Assembly (NCBI RefSeq): GCF_009665255.1 | Contig: NZ_CP035686.1 | Coordinates: 2,050,001 to 2,114,000 of the forward strand | Direction: 5' to 3' | Length of the DNA stretch: 64,000 bases | DNA from: Vibrio metoecus | GTDB lineage: Bacteria; Pseudomonadota; Gammaproteobacteria; Enterobacterales; Vibrionaceae | Part shown: positions 6,762-15,738 of the stretch, piece after piece | Position numbering within the stretch: position 1 is the first letter of the stretch | How the letters are laid out: each line of letters begins with the position of its first letter | Translations under genes and position numbers: made by a program | The notes under the pieces: generated by a model | Databases searched by the model: none | What the model was told of the DNA's origin: nothing | Seen by the model: only the letters and a program-made list of their open reading frames with translations

Positions 6762-9120
6762 AATCCTGTTACTGATTGCGCCAGTGATTCTGCTCAGTGC
6801 AGCAGCGTCAAGTTACATTATTTACGCCAGTCAGAAAAATGCTCTGCTTAAAAGAACTGACAGCTATTTGCAGCTCAATATAGAGAAATTAGCCAGCCAT
6901 TATCGGCAAGCGCAAGCCTTGGTCAGTAGTTATGCATTCACACTGGCGAAAAGCGACATTATCCGCCACTACTTCTCTTTGGAAAAAAATCCTTACCGCG
7001 AGTTAGAACTCGTGGATAACCTTCGAGAAACTTTGCATATCTTACAACCTAGCGAAAAACAGTTAGTGTCACTGTCGATTCTTAATGGTAATGAAGAGCT
7101 ACTGTACTACGCAGAAAACAGCGCCGATCCATTTGCCGAGCTTGACCCCAAAGTCATGGCGTATGTCAAACAGCGTTTTTCCTCAACGCAAAGCACTTCA
7201 GACATCAGTTATACCGTTAACTCCGCTGGCGAAGATATCTTGGTTCGCTATGACATGTTAGATAGACAGACACTCTCGACGCCGCTCAGTTATAACCGGC
7301 AAGATGTCTTTTTTGTTGTGGTGTATGTGGTATTAGAACAGTTCAATCAACTGCGTAAAAAAATTGAGTTTGATAATCAAAGCCCGATCTTTTTTACTCA
7401 TTCTCCGCCGCTTTACAAAAAGGGGCTAACCCAATCGATTGAATTACAACCGGGATTTTATGCAATTTTAGACCCGGCCCCCAAGCTAATTAACGAGAAA
7501 CTGCACTCCATTCAACGTGAACTGTTACTCTCTTTTGGCGTGTCGGCACTTGTTACGGTTCTGCTGCTTCTGCTGCTCCTTTATCGTCATGTCATCAATC
7601 CCATCCTCAATTTAGACAAGCAGCTCGCCGAAGTAGAAAGCAATAAACGAAAGAACATCGAAAAACTGCATACGGATGATGAGATCGGCCGACTCTCCTC
7701 GCGTTTCTACGCGATGTACACAGAACTTCACTCCACCTATCAACGAACAAAAGCACTGGCTGAAAATGATCATCTAACCAAGTTAGCCAATCGCTATCAG
7801 TTTCAAGTTCAGGCAGATCTCTTACTTTCCCGCTGTTACGACACCCAGCATATCTGGGTTCTTTATATCGATTTAGATAACTTCAAATACGTTAATGACA
7901 AATATGGTCACCAGATCGGTGACTCACTTCTCGTCAGTTTTGCTACACACATTCGCCAGCTGTGTAAAAATTTCGAGGCGAGCCATAACGCATACAGCAT
8001 CGCCGCTCGTTTGTCGGGTGATGAGTTTGCCATTCTCCTCGTCGCCCCCAAACGACTCCATGACTGTGCAAATATCTTCGCACAACGGGTTCTTGACCCA
8101 ATTCAAAGTCAAGATAACTCTCCTTTAAGCCGCTTTCCGATCACGGCGAGCATTGGAATTGCCACGTTCCCCAAAGATGGGGATCACATTGAGAAATTAC
8201 TCCTCAATGCTGATACCGCCATGTATCAAGCTAAAAATGCGGGAAAAAATCAGATTGCCTACTACTCGCAAGCGTTAGACCAAATCGTGCAGCGACGGAA
8301 TAATATTGAACGAGCACTACGTTTGGGTTTATTCGACCAAGAATTCCATTTGGTATATCAACCCTATTTCACCTGCTCCGGAAAACGCTTAGTGGGGTTT
8401 GAAGTGTTATTGCGTTGGCAATCGGAATTGCTCGGGGATATTTCACCTGATGAGTTTATTCCGATTGCAGAACAAACAGGGTTATTTGGCACGATCGATC
8501 GCTGGGTGGTTTCCCAAGCCTTTCGAGAATTTGCCGACCTACAAGCCATGTTTAATGAACCTATTCAGGTTTCCATCAATCTCTCTTCTGCGGAACTCAA
8601 TTCACTGAAATTGGCCCAGTTTATTCATCAGCAAGCGAGGACATACGACGTTCCTCCACAGTGGATTGATTTTGAGATTACCGAAACCTTTGCGGCAGAT
8701 TCACAAAGCTTCCCATTACTGCATGAACTCTCTCGTCTCGGTTATGGCTTAACCATTGATGATTTTGGTTCCGGATACACGTCCATTACTCAGTTGGTTC
8801 AATACCCAGTACAAAAGATTAAGTTTGATCGTCAGTTTTTAGATACACTGATTGCCACCAACAAACAAAATGTTATCCGCCCGCTGATTGATCTTTGCCA
8901 TTCACAATCTATGAAAGTGACCGCAGAAGGCATTGAAAGTGAAACCATGCATCAATGGTTAGCCGATTATGGATGTGACTACATGCAAGGCTTTTATTTT
9001 GGTCATCCAATGAGTCTCGTGGCGATCCATCAGTGGTTGCATTCCCCAAACCAGAAAAAGAAGAGTTATGCGCAAGATCATTATTGCTTCACAGAACCCA
9101 GCCAAAGTGAATGCCGTTAG
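6745..9120 (+). CDS. mbaA: MbaA membrane c-di-GMP enzyme (periplasmic sensor, HAMP, GGDEF, EAL)
   Basis: 791 residues. An N-terminal membrane helix (about 7-27), a periplasmic domain to about 250, a second helix (about 252-273, LLLLLLLYRHV region), HAMP, then GGDEF (about 345-505) and EAL (about 520-770). The GGDEF motif reads SGDEF and the EAL motif reads EVLLRW. DDFGSGYTS, typical of active phosphodiesterases, is present. In V. cholerae MbaA receives NspS-polyamine state and adjusts c-di-GMP for biofilm; phosphodiesterase activity is documented. The SGDEF signature leaves diguanylate cyclase activity possible. It overlaps nspS (17 bases) and yjjX (53 bases), which suggests translational coupling. 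Confidence 0.95.
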   Translation: MKLNHRILLLIAPVILLSAAASSYIIYASQKNALLKRTDSYLQLNIEKLASHYRQAQALVSSYAFTLAKSDIIRHYFSLEKNPYRELELVDNLRETLHILQPSEKQLVSLSILNGNEELLYYAENSADPFAELDPKVMAYVKQRFSSTQSTSDISYTVNSAGEDILVRYDMLDRQTLSTPLSYNRQDVFFVVVYVVLEQFNQLRKKIEFDNQSPIFFTHSPPLYKKGLTQSIELQPGFYAILDPAPKLINEKLHSIQRELLLSFGVSALVTVLLLLLLLYRHVINPILNLDKQLAEVESNKRKNIEKLHTDDEIGRLSSRFYAMYTELHSTYQRTKALAENDHLTKLANRYQFQVQADLLLSRCYDTQHIWVLYIDLDNFKYVNDKYGHQIGDSLLVSFATHIRQLCKNFEASHNAYSIAARLSGDEFAILLVAPKRLHDCANIFAQRVLDPIQSQDNSPLSRFPITASIGIATFPKDGDHIEKLLLNADTAMYQAKNAGKNQIAYYSQALDQIVQRRNNIERALRLGLFDQEFHLVYQPYFTCSGKRLVGFEVLLRWQSELLGDISPDEFIPIAEQTGLFGTIDRWVVSQAFREFADLQAMFNEPIQVSINLSSAELNSLKLAQFIHQQARTYDVPPQWIDFEITETFAADSQSFPLLHELSRLGYGLTIDDFGSGYTSITQLVQYPVQKIKFDRQFLDTLIATNKQNVIRPLIDLCHSQSMKVTAEGIESETMHQWLADYGCDYMQGFYFGHPMSLVAIHQWLHSPNQKKKSYAQDHYCFTEPSQSECR

Positions 9121-9592
9121 AAGTGCTTTTACAACCGTATTTCCTGACCAAGAGTGGGAGTTTGTCGGCGTTTCTGTCGCCAGCGAGGTGGCGGATCAAC
9201 CCATGAGTGATGCAGAGACTAAACAAGGGGCGATGAATCGAGTTCGTAATGCCAAACGGCAATATCCGAACGCCGACTACTATGTCGGCCTAGAGGCAGG
9301 GATTGAAGAGAACAAAACCTTTGCGTGGATGATCGTTGAATCAGACCATCAACGCGGCGAATCTCGCAGTGCCTGCTTGATGTTACCACCATTGGTATTG
9401 GAGCGTTTACGCCAAGCTAAAGAACTCGGCGATGTGATGGATGAAGTGTTTGGCACTGAAAATATAAAACAAAAAGGTGGGGCGATTGGTTTATTAACCC
9501 AGCATCATCTGACTCGAAGTACCGTCTATCATCAAGCCTTGATTCTAGCACTTATCCCATTTATTAATCCCGAACACTATTCTCAGCACTAA
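9068..9592 (+). CDS. yjjX: Inosine/xanthosine triphosphatase YjjX
   Basis: A 174-residue house-cleaning NTPase of the Maf/HAM1-like fold that removes ITP and XTP and so keeps hypoxanthine and xanthine out of RNA and DNA. The start MRKIIIASQNPAKVNAVRSAF is the family signature (SxNPxK), and VGLEAGIEE near residue 73 carries the conserved acidic site. It begins inside the end of mbaA and overlaps it by 53 bases in another frame, so it is expressed as the third gene of the nspS-mbaA operon. The Asn-Pro-Lys segment lies within the overlap and supports this ATG. Confidence 0.93.
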   Translation: MRKIIIASQNPAKVNAVRSAFTTVFPDQEWEFVGVSVASEVADQPMSDAETKQGAMNRVRNAKRQYPNADYYVGLEAGIEENKTFAWMIVESDHQRGESRSACLMLPPLVLERLRQAKELGDVMDEVFGTENIKQKGGAIGLLTQHHLTRSTVYHQALILALIPFINPEHYSQH

Positions 9593-9594
9593 TG

Positions 9595-9635
9595 AATCGG
9601 GCTTGAAGCCATGACCGACTCCAAGCCCGATTTTG
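9595..9635 (+). terminator. Terminator between yjjX and trpR (bidirectional stem)
   Basis: AATCGGGCTTG (9595-9605) pairs with CAAGCCCGATT (9622-9632), then TTTTG. The loop is 16 bases. It separates the convergent genes yjjX and trpR; the T tract favours the plus-strand direction. Confidence 0.75.
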
Positions 9636-9661
9636 TCACGCCTGCCCATTGTGCTGAGGGG

Positions 9662-9961
9662 CTACTTGGGCGGCGTTAATAGTTCGATTAATGCGGCTTT
9701 TTCTTCGTCTGAACGCGACTTCAGTTCATTGGAGCCACGAGTGATGGTTGCAATCCCCACCCCGAGCATTTGGCTGATCTGACGCTGAGACATCTCACCA
9801 CTCAATAACTCATGCACGATATTCACCCGAGCAATCAGCGCATCACGCTCATCAGGCGTCATCAACATGGTCAGCAACATCTCATGCTGATCTTGGTTCA
9901 CGGCTTGCTTGACCAAATCGAGCACTTGCTGCCACTCACTGTAATAAGGTTGTTGTACCAT
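9662..9961 (-). CDS. trpR: Trp operon repressor TrpR
   Basis: Tryptophan-activated repressor, about 99 residues from the ATG at 9961 (MVQQPYYSEWQQ). The family core is clear: LTMLMTPDERDALIARVNIVHELLSGEMSQ, then the helix-turn-helix SQRQISQMLGVGIATITRGSN. A longer frame from 10006 is rejected because that ATG lies upstream of the predicted transcription start. A trp-operator-like palindrome sits right in front of the gene, so it is probably autoregulated. slt-trpR order is the same as in E. coli. Confidence 0.93.
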   Translation of the reverse strand: MVQQPYYSEWQQVLDLVKQAVNQDQHEMLLTMLMTPDERDALIARVNIVHELLSGEMSQRQISQMLGVGIATITRGSNELKSRSDEEKAALIELLTPPK

Positions 9962-9965
9962 GGTT

Positions 9966-9983
9966 GTACTCGTTAAGTGATAC
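9966..9983 (-). promoter_or_regulatory. trp operator (TrpR autoregulatory site)
   Basis: GTACTCGTTAAGTGATAC on the plus strand matches 14 of 18 positions of the trp operator core GTACTAGTTAACTAGTAC, including both GTAC/GTAC-like arms and the central GTTAA. It sits between the -10 box at 9992-9997 and the trpR ATG at 9961, so bound TrpR would cover the transcription start. Confidence 0.75.
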
Positions 9984-9991
9984 ACCGGCTT

Positions 9992-10019
9992 ATTGTAGTG
10001 CAGCAAAGTGAGGAATCAA
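9992..10019 (-). promoter_or_regulatory. trpR promoter
   Basis: Minus-strand TTGATT (10014-10019) and TACAAT (9992-9997) are separated by 16 bases. Transcription would start near 9985, within reach of the operator, and overlaps the last codons of slt. It supports the start of trpR at 9961. Confidence 0.65.
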
Positions 10020-11962
10020 TACCTTGTATTCAATTCGTGCTCATTCAGAAAACGACCTTGCACCCCCATCAAGTCACGATAATAGGTTTCAAACATCAAA
10101 ATGTTCTGTACATAACCACGAGTTTCAGCAAAAGGAATCGCTTCAATAAAGCCGTACGCATCTAGCTTACCTTCACTGCGTTTCAACCAGCTATCCACTC
10201 GACTCGGCCCCGCGTTATAAGCCGCAAAAGCCAAAATCCGATTCTGATCATAACGTTCGAGCAAGCTACTCAAATAACGGCTTCCAATTTCAATATTCTT
10301 ACCCACTTGATACAACTCATCAGGATTGGAATAACTCAACTGATATTTTCTCGCCGTGTAACGCGCGGTGTCCGGCATGATTTGCATTAAGCCTCGCGCG
10401 CCAACTGGAGATTGCGCATCTGGGTTAAGCGCACTTTCTTGTCTGGCTAAAGACATTAATGTGATCGGATCTATGCCATTTTTCTTACCATGTAAGGTAA
10501 ATAGGTTTTGATGAACGACAGGGAAGCGCAATTGGTTATTGTCCCAAAGACTTGCAGAAATTGTTGCGGCAATAGTCATTTGATACCATCCGGCATTCGC
10601 TGCGTAGGCTGCCAACATTTCTTTTTCTTTCTGAGAAACTCGCTCAAGTAACCAGCGCCATTCACTTTTTGCCGCAGTGATTTTATCAAGTGCTATCAGT
10701 TCATCGATGCGCGCTAGCGCTTTCTTATGCGCTTTCACCAACTTCATGTCTAACGTGACAGTACTGGTTGGATAATTAACGGATTGCTGCAAAAATTTGG
10801 CCGCAGCCACGCTGTAAAAGCTGCGTTGTCCAAGCAGACCTTTAAGCCGTTCGGTACCTTCTTTCTTTTTGCCTAACGCAATCTCACTTCTTCCCTGCCA
10901 ATATTGCCAGCGCAGCGTTTTACGCTCTTGCTCCGGTAACACCGCAATCCATTGATTCAGATCTCGCCAATCATTCTCACGCAGAGCTAGACGAATACGC
11001 GCTTCAATCAAACGCACATCTTGGCTAGCGCGAGTCACGTCATCACGCCATTGAGTAATCGCTTGATTATCACTATCCATCAAACGAATCGCAATAAAAT
11101 GTGCTAATCGGCTTTTGTGTTCTCGGCTCCATCCCAGTGCTTTAGCTACATCATTCAACGCAGCTTGCGCCTGCTGAGGATCTTCTCTTGCCCATTTTTG
11201 CAGCGCCAATTCTGCTAACTTTTGATTGAGTGGATCTTGAGAGGCTTTCCGACCATAGGCAACCACTCGCTCAGGGTTATCAAACAACTCCACCATGGCT
11301 TTCGCTTTCGCTTGCGATTTTTGTCCATTCAGCTTTTTCTGAAGGTAAACCATCAGGTTACGGTTGCGCCCTTCAAACGCCAATAACGCACGTTTCAAGA
11401 CCCAGTCATCGTTCAGGCCACCAACTCGCTCCCACTCTTTAAATAGTGGATCACAGGCATCAGCGATGCTCGCTCCGTTGAGCCACAGCTTTTTCGCCCC
11501 TTCAAACGCCTCATTGCGTTTTCCGGTTTGCAGTTTGGCATTGTAGTAATGGCATTGGTAAGTTTCGCCATTGGGCAGTTGCGTTTGAAATTGCAGCAAT
11601 GCCGACCATTTTTTATTGCTCGCCAACGCATCTAAATAAGGAGCGGCGATCCGAGCGGAAAATGGAAACTCTTTATGACTATCAATAAAATTGCGTACCG
11701 CGATCGGCGGTTTGCTGCCGAGATCGATCAGAAAAGCTCGGTAATCGAGATAAGGACTCAACGGATAACTGTCGATCTGCTTACGAATACGTTGATATTG
11801 TTGAATATTCTTTTCATCCAACCAACGCTGCGCTTTATCGTATTGAGCTCTCTGCGCCTCTAAATCCAAAGCACTCGCGCTAGCAGAACCCACTGCACAT
11901 ACCGTGGTGAACATCAAGATCGAAACAAGGCTACGCGGCTTAAATACCGTCAGGCGCGTCAT
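10016..11962 (-). CDS. slt: Soluble lytic murein transglycosylase Slt70
   Basis: Periplasmic enzyme that cleaves the MurNAc-GlcNAc bond to form 1,6-anhydromuropeptides. 648 residues, near the 645 of E. coli Slt. A signal peptide covers about residues 1-31, ending near the ASASA stretch. A long alpha-superhelical U/L domain follows, then the C-terminal goose-type lysozyme fold with catalytic Glu in SLARQESALNPDA (about residue 510), then GARGLMQIMPDTA and AYNAGPSRV. Its products feed the recycling genes nagZ, anmK and murQ found later in the window. Confidence 0.95.
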   Translation of the reverse strand: MTRLTVFKPRSLVSILMFTTVCAVGSASASALDLEAQRAQYDKAQRWLDEKNIQQYQRIRKQIDSYPLSPYLDYRAFLIDLGSKPPIAVRNFIDSHKEFPFSARIAAPYLDALASNKKWSALLQFQTQLPNGETYQCHYYNAKLQTGKRNEAFEGAKKLWLNGASIADACDPLFKEWERVGGLNDDWVLKRALLAFEGRNRNLMVYLQKKLNGQKSQAKAKAMVELFDNPERVVAYGRKASQDPLNQKLAELALQKWAREDPQQAQAALNDVAKALGWSREHKSRLAHFIAIRLMDSDNQAITQWRDDVTRASQDVRLIEARIRLALRENDWRDLNQWIAVLPEQERKTLRWQYWQGRSEIALGKKKEGTERLKGLLGQRSFYSVAAAKFLQQSVNYPTSTVTLDMKLVKAHKKALARIDELIALDKITAAKSEWRWLLERVSQKEKEMLAAYAANAGWYQMTIAATISASLWDNNQLRFPVVHQNLFTLHGKKNGIDPITLMSLARQESALNPDAQSPVGARGLMQIMPDTARYTARKYQLSYSNPDELYQVGKNIEIGSRYLSSLLERYDQNRILAFAAYNAGPSRVDSWLKRSEGKLDAYGFIEAIPFAETRGYVQNILMFETYYRDLMGVQGRFLNEHELNTRY

Positions 11963-12322
11963 GAGATCTCATCCTTAAAATCAGTGTGATAACAAATTAT
12001 TACGCTTAATCTCGCATTAAATGTAAAGACAAGCGAAGTAAACTTAACGCAAATAATGCAACATTTTTTGAATTTTCGATTATCGCGAGCAGTGAAATAA
12101 AACCCTTGAATGCTAATGGATTTATTCGTCACTAAGGCCGCGATGGCTCGGCATTAATTGTATTAACTGAGTGCAAAGAGTTCGCGCTCAACTCTCATTA
12201 GATAAGAAAGCCATTAAGAAAATTTTACGCAAGCCTAAAACCCTTAACCCTAGTAACAAAACGCCCCACTTTGGTATAGAATGACGACTTTATTCCGTTT
12301 GAAAGATTAGGAACGATCGGCA
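11963..12322. other. Divergent promoter region slt / ettA
   Basis: 360 AT-rich bases between divergent genes. The only clear element I see is TATAGAAT at 12275-12282, a probable -10 box for ettA about 40 bases before its ATG; its -35 is weak. No open frame with a ribosome binding site is apparent. Confidence 0.5.
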
Positions 12323-13990
12323 ATGGCTGAATACGTATATACCATGTCTCGGGTGAGCAAGATTGTGCCGCCCAAGCGTCAAATTCTGAAAGATATCTCC
12401 TTGAGTTTCTTCCCAGGTGCCAAAATTGGTGTTCTGGGTCTTAACGGTGCGGGTAAATCAACCCTGCTGCGTATCATGGCAGGCATTGACAAAGACATCG
12501 ATGGTGAGGCTCGCCCACAACCAGGTCTTAAGGTGGGTTACCTACCGCAAGAGCCAAAACTGGATGAGAGTAAAACCGTACGTGAAGTGGTTGAAGAAGC
12601 CGTTGCTGATGTTGCTCATGCACTAAAGCGACTTGATGAAGTTTACGCCGCATACGCCGAGCCAGATGCAGATTTTGACGCTTTGGCAAAAGAGCAAGGT
12701 GAACTGGAAGCGCTGATCCAAGCGAAAAATGGCCACAACCTAGATAACGCTCTAGAGCGTGCCGCCGATGCACTGCGTCTGCCGGAATGGGATGCGCAAG
12801 TGAAATTCCTCTCTGGTGGTGAGCGCCGTCGTGTGGCGATCTGTCGTCTACTGCTGGAAAATCCAGACATGCTGCTGCTCGACGAACCCACCAACCACTT
12901 GGATGCCGAATCGGTAGCTTGGCTGGAGCGTTTCTTGGTCGATTACGCAGGGACTGTGGTCGCGATTACCCACGACCGTTACTTCCTCGATAACGCGGCA
13001 GGCTGGATTCTGGAACTTGACCGTGGTGAAGGTATTCCATGGCAAGGTAACTACACTTCATGGCTAGAGCAAAAAGATGCTCGTCTGAAGCAAGAAGCCT
13101 CTCAAGAGAAAGCGCGCCAAAAAACCATTGAGAAAGAACTGGAATGGGTTCGTCAGAATCCAAAGGGCCGTCAGGCTAAATCGAAAGCGCGTATGGCACG
13201 TTTTGAAGAGCTGCAAAATACTGAGCACCAAAAACGTAACGAAACCAACGAGCTGTTCATCCCGCCTGGTGAGCGCCTAGGCGACAAAGTGATTGAAGTG
13301 AAAAACCTCACCAAATCATTCGATGGTCGTGTTCTGATTGATGACCTGTCTTTTAGCATGCCAAAAGGTGCGATTGTCGGCATCATCGGCCCGAACGGAG
13401 CCGGTAAATCAACCCTATTCAAGATGTTGAGTGGTGTGGAACAACCGGATTCAGGCACCATCGAGCTAGGTGATACTGTGAAACTGGCGTCAGTGGATCA
13501 GTTCCGTGACAGCATGAACGACAAGCACACCGTATTCCAAGAGATTTCTGAAGGTGCGGATATCATTCGCATCAACAACTTCGAAATCCCTGCTCGTGCT
13601 TACTGTTCACGCTTTAACTTCAAAGGCGTTGATCAGCAAAAAGTGATTGGCGAGCTGTCTGGTGGTGAGCGTAACCGCGTCCACTTGGCAAAACTGCTTA
13701 AAGCGGGCGGCAACGTGCTGTTACTCGACGAACCTACCAACGATCTGGACGTCGAAACCCTGCGTGCTCTGGAAGAAGCGCTGCTAGAATTCCCGGGCTG
13801 TGCCATGGTGATCTCGCATGACCGTTGGTTCCTAGACCGTATTGCCACCCACATCCTAGATTACCGTGATGAAGGTAAAGTGAACTTCTACGAAGGTAAC
13901 TACACCGAGTACATGGAGTGGCTGAAGCAGACTCTGGGCGCGCAAGCAGCAGAGCCTCACCGTATTAAGTACAAGCGCATTACCAAATAA
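12323..13990 (+). CDS. ettA: Energy-dependent translational throttle EttA (ABC-F ATPase)
   Basis: A 555-residue ABC-F protein that binds the ribosomal E site and gates the first peptide bond according to ADP/ATP ratio. Two ABC cassettes are visible: Walker A GLNGAGKST (about residue 40) with LSGGERRRVAICRLLLENPDMLLLDEPTNHLD style signature and Walker B, then GPNGAGKST (about residue 357) with LSGGERNRVHLAKLL and LLLDEPTNDLD. The charged arm and linker between them hold WVRQNPKGRQAKSKARM, typical of EttA. No membrane segments, so it is not a transporter. Terminator at 14013. Confidence 0.96.
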   Translation: MAEYVYTMSRVSKIVPPKRQILKDISLSFFPGAKIGVLGLNGAGKSTLLRIMAGIDKDIDGEARPQPGLKVGYLPQEPKLDESKTVREVVEEAVADVAHALKRLDEVYAAYAEPDADFDALAKEQGELEALIQAKNGHNLDNALERAADALRLPEWDAQVKFLSGGERRRVAICRLLLENPDMLLLDEPTNHLDAESVAWLERFLVDYAGTVVAITHDRYFLDNAAGWILELDRGEGIPWQGNYTSWLEQKDARLKQEASQEKARQKTIEKELEWVRQNPKGRQAKSKARMARFEELQNTEHQKRNETNELFIPPGERLGDKVIEVKNLTKSFDGRVLIDDLSFSMPKGAIVGIIGPNGAGKSTLFKMLSGVEQPDSGTIELGDTVKLASVDQFRDSMNDKHTVFQEISEGADIIRINNFEIPARAYCSRFNFKGVDQQKVIGELSGGERNRVHLAKLLKAGGNVLLLDEPTNDLDVETLRALEEALLEFPGCAMVISHDRWFLDRIATHILDYRDEGKVNFYEGNYTEYMEWLKQTLGAQAAEPHRIKYKRITK

Positions 13991-14012
13991 AATACCGTCG
14001 GGTATCATACTC

Positions 14013-14042
14013 AGAAAAGGTCGCCATGCGGCCTTTTCTTTT
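14013..14042 (+). terminator. Rho-independent terminator after ettA
   Basis: AGAAAAGG-TCGC pairs with GCGG-CCTTTTCT around a short CAT loop, followed by TT. It lies 23 bases after the ettA stop. Confidence 0.8.
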
Positions 14043-14160
14043 GCTCCACATAAACCGAGTTTGTGATTGAGTAAGCTTATTTCAGCATACATCCGGTGAT
14101 TTAATGTACCCTTTGCTATGCTTATCCTATCTATACGTCGTCTTTGTCAGAGAGAACGCC

Positions 14161-14532
14161 ATGATCGAAAAACGTCGCTTTTCACGCATCCTGTATCAAG
14201 CGCCAGCCACCCTAAGCCAAGGCGATAAACAACTGTCGACTTGCATTCAGGATCTATCGCTACACGGCTTGCTGCTCTGGTCAGAAGATGAGCCGGATTT
14301 AGATACTCACGCTTTAGTGGATGTGGTTTTTAGCCTACCAGAAAGCGATGTAACCATATCCCTCAGCGCAAAAGTCATCAGCATCCAAGAGCGGATCATT
14401 CGAATGGCGATCAGCCATATTGATATTGAAAGCATTGCGCACTTACGTCGCTTAGTGGAGTTGAATGTGGGCGATGACAGCTTACTGCACCGAGACTTAG
14501 AGCATCTTTCTGATTTGGGACTGCATGAGTAA
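14161..14532 (+). CDS. plzA: PilZ-domain protein (probably PlzA)
   Basis: A 123-residue single-domain PilZ protein. The ATG at 14161 gives MIEKRRFSRI with the RxxxR c-di-GMP contact at the start; DLSLHGLLL near residue 36 supplies the DxSxxG motif. Both binding motifs look intact, so binding of c-di-GMP is plausible but not shown here. A longer frame from 14104 adds 19 hydrophobic residues without a good ribosome binding site and is rejected. I recall five plz genes in V. cholerae, with this locus named plzA; the symbol is from memory. It stands alone, convergent with tyrA. Confidence 0.85.
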   Translation: MIEKRRFSRILYQAPATLSQGDKQLSTCIQDLSLHGLLLWSEDEPDLDTHALVDVVFSLPESDVTISLSAKVISIQERIIRMAISHIDIESIAHLRRLVELNVGDDSLLHRDLEHLSDLGLHE

Positions 14533-14598
14533 TCCCAAGCCCAAATCGACTTGGGATGTTATTGACAGTGAGAGTGACAGTGAGAGGCGAATGATGCG

Positions 14599-15726
14599 TT
14601 AACCTCTGTGGATCGCATCATTCGCTTGTTTGAGCAAGTTTTGGCTCTCATGCATAAACTGCTGTGAATAATCACCAAACCACTGGCTAACTCGTTCAAA
14701 TTGAGCCACAAAACTCGCCTTATCGCCCGCGCTCACCAACTCAACCGCCTCGCTTAAGCAGCGATGAAAACGCTGGATCATCTCAATATTTTCTGGTGAT
14801 GAGAGAATAATATCGCCGTATAGATGGGGATCTTGCCCAAATAGCCGTCCGACCATAGCAAGCTCTAAACGGTAAATCGGTGAACTGAGTTTCAGCAGTT
14901 GTGCCAAGTTCGGGTTCTCTTTGGTCAGATGCAAGCCATAAGCAAAGGAAGTGAAGTGGCGCAGAGCTTGAATAAGCGTCATACCACGATCATGTTCAGT
15001 CGCATCAATCTGACACAAGCTTGCGCCCCAAATAGCAAACTGTTGCAAGAGCCATTGGTAGTGTTCATTGCCTCGACCATCACAGTAAACAATCACCTGC
15101 TTCGCCAAGCTTGGAACGTCTGGACCAAACATAGGGTGCAGCCCAACCACTGGACCTTTGTGCACTTGTAGCATGGCGGCAAGCGGCTTGGCTTTGATTG
15201 AGGTGAGATCGCACAAAATGCAATCGTCCGGTAACTGGCGCAGCTTTTCGATAACACCGAGCGTCAAATGGATAGGTACCGTGACTACCACTAAGCCTGC
15301 ATCACTGAGCAGTTCATCCGCTTTGTCCCAATCTTGGCTGCCCAGCACTTTGACTTGATAGCCAGAGAGTTTAAACATACGGCCAAATAGTCGCCCAAGC
15401 TGACCGTTACCACCGATGATCACCACGGAACGTAACTCAGGATTAAGGCATTTAAAGCCGGAGTCCTTTTCACTGGCGTAGGATTCACGCATGGTTCGGC
15501 GCAAAATATCTTCAATCAGTTGGGGCGGAACACCTTTGCTTTCCGCTTCCGCTCGACGTGAAGCGAGCATTGCCGCTTCACGATCGGGGGCATAAATCGG
15601 TAACCCATACCGACTTTTCACTTGCCCGACCTGCTCCACCAATGCCAGACGGCGCGCCAGTAGCTCCACCATCTGCTTATCGACTTCATCGATTTGGTCG
15701 CGTAACTGATTCAACTCTACGGCCAT
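14599..15726 (-). CDS. tyrA: Bifunctional chorismate mutase / prephenate dehydrogenase (T-protein)
   Basis: Makes 4-hydroxyphenylpyruvate from chorismate through prephenate for tyrosine. 375 residues. AroQ chorismate mutase at residues 1-90 (LRDQIDEVDKQMVELLARRLALVEQ), then an NAD-binding Rossmann fold starting VVIIGGNGQLGRLFGRMF near residue 101, and the prephenate dehydrogenase helical domain with GLHPMFGPDVPS near residue 197. It follows aroF by 12 bases with its own AAGGAT ribosome binding site, forming the aroF-tyrA operon known from E. coli, most likely under TyrR control. Confidence 0.97.
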   Translation of the reverse strand: MAVELNQLRDQIDEVDKQMVELLARRLALVEQVGQVKSRYGLPIYAPDREAAMLASRRAEAESKGVPPQLIEDILRRTMRESYASEKDSGFKCLNPELRSVVIIGGNGQLGRLFGRMFKLSGYQVKVLGSQDWDKADELLSDAGLVVVTVPIHLTLGVIEKLRQLPDDCILCDLTSIKAKPLAAMLQVHKGPVVGLHPMFGPDVPSLAKQVIVYCDGRGNEHYQWLLQQFAIWGASLCQIDATEHDRGMTLIQALRHFTSFAYGLHLTKENPNLAQLLKLSSPIYRLELAMVGRLFGQDPHLYGDIILSSPENIEMIQRFHRCLSEAVELVSAGDKASFVAQFERVSQWFGDYSQQFMHESQNLLKQANDAIHRG

Positions 15727-15738
15727 GTTCTATCCTTG

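Noticed and set aside
14562..14585. Short tandem repeat GACAGTGAGAGT/GACAGTGAGAGG after the PilZ gene
   Set aside because: Only two copies in a short convergent gap; no evident function.
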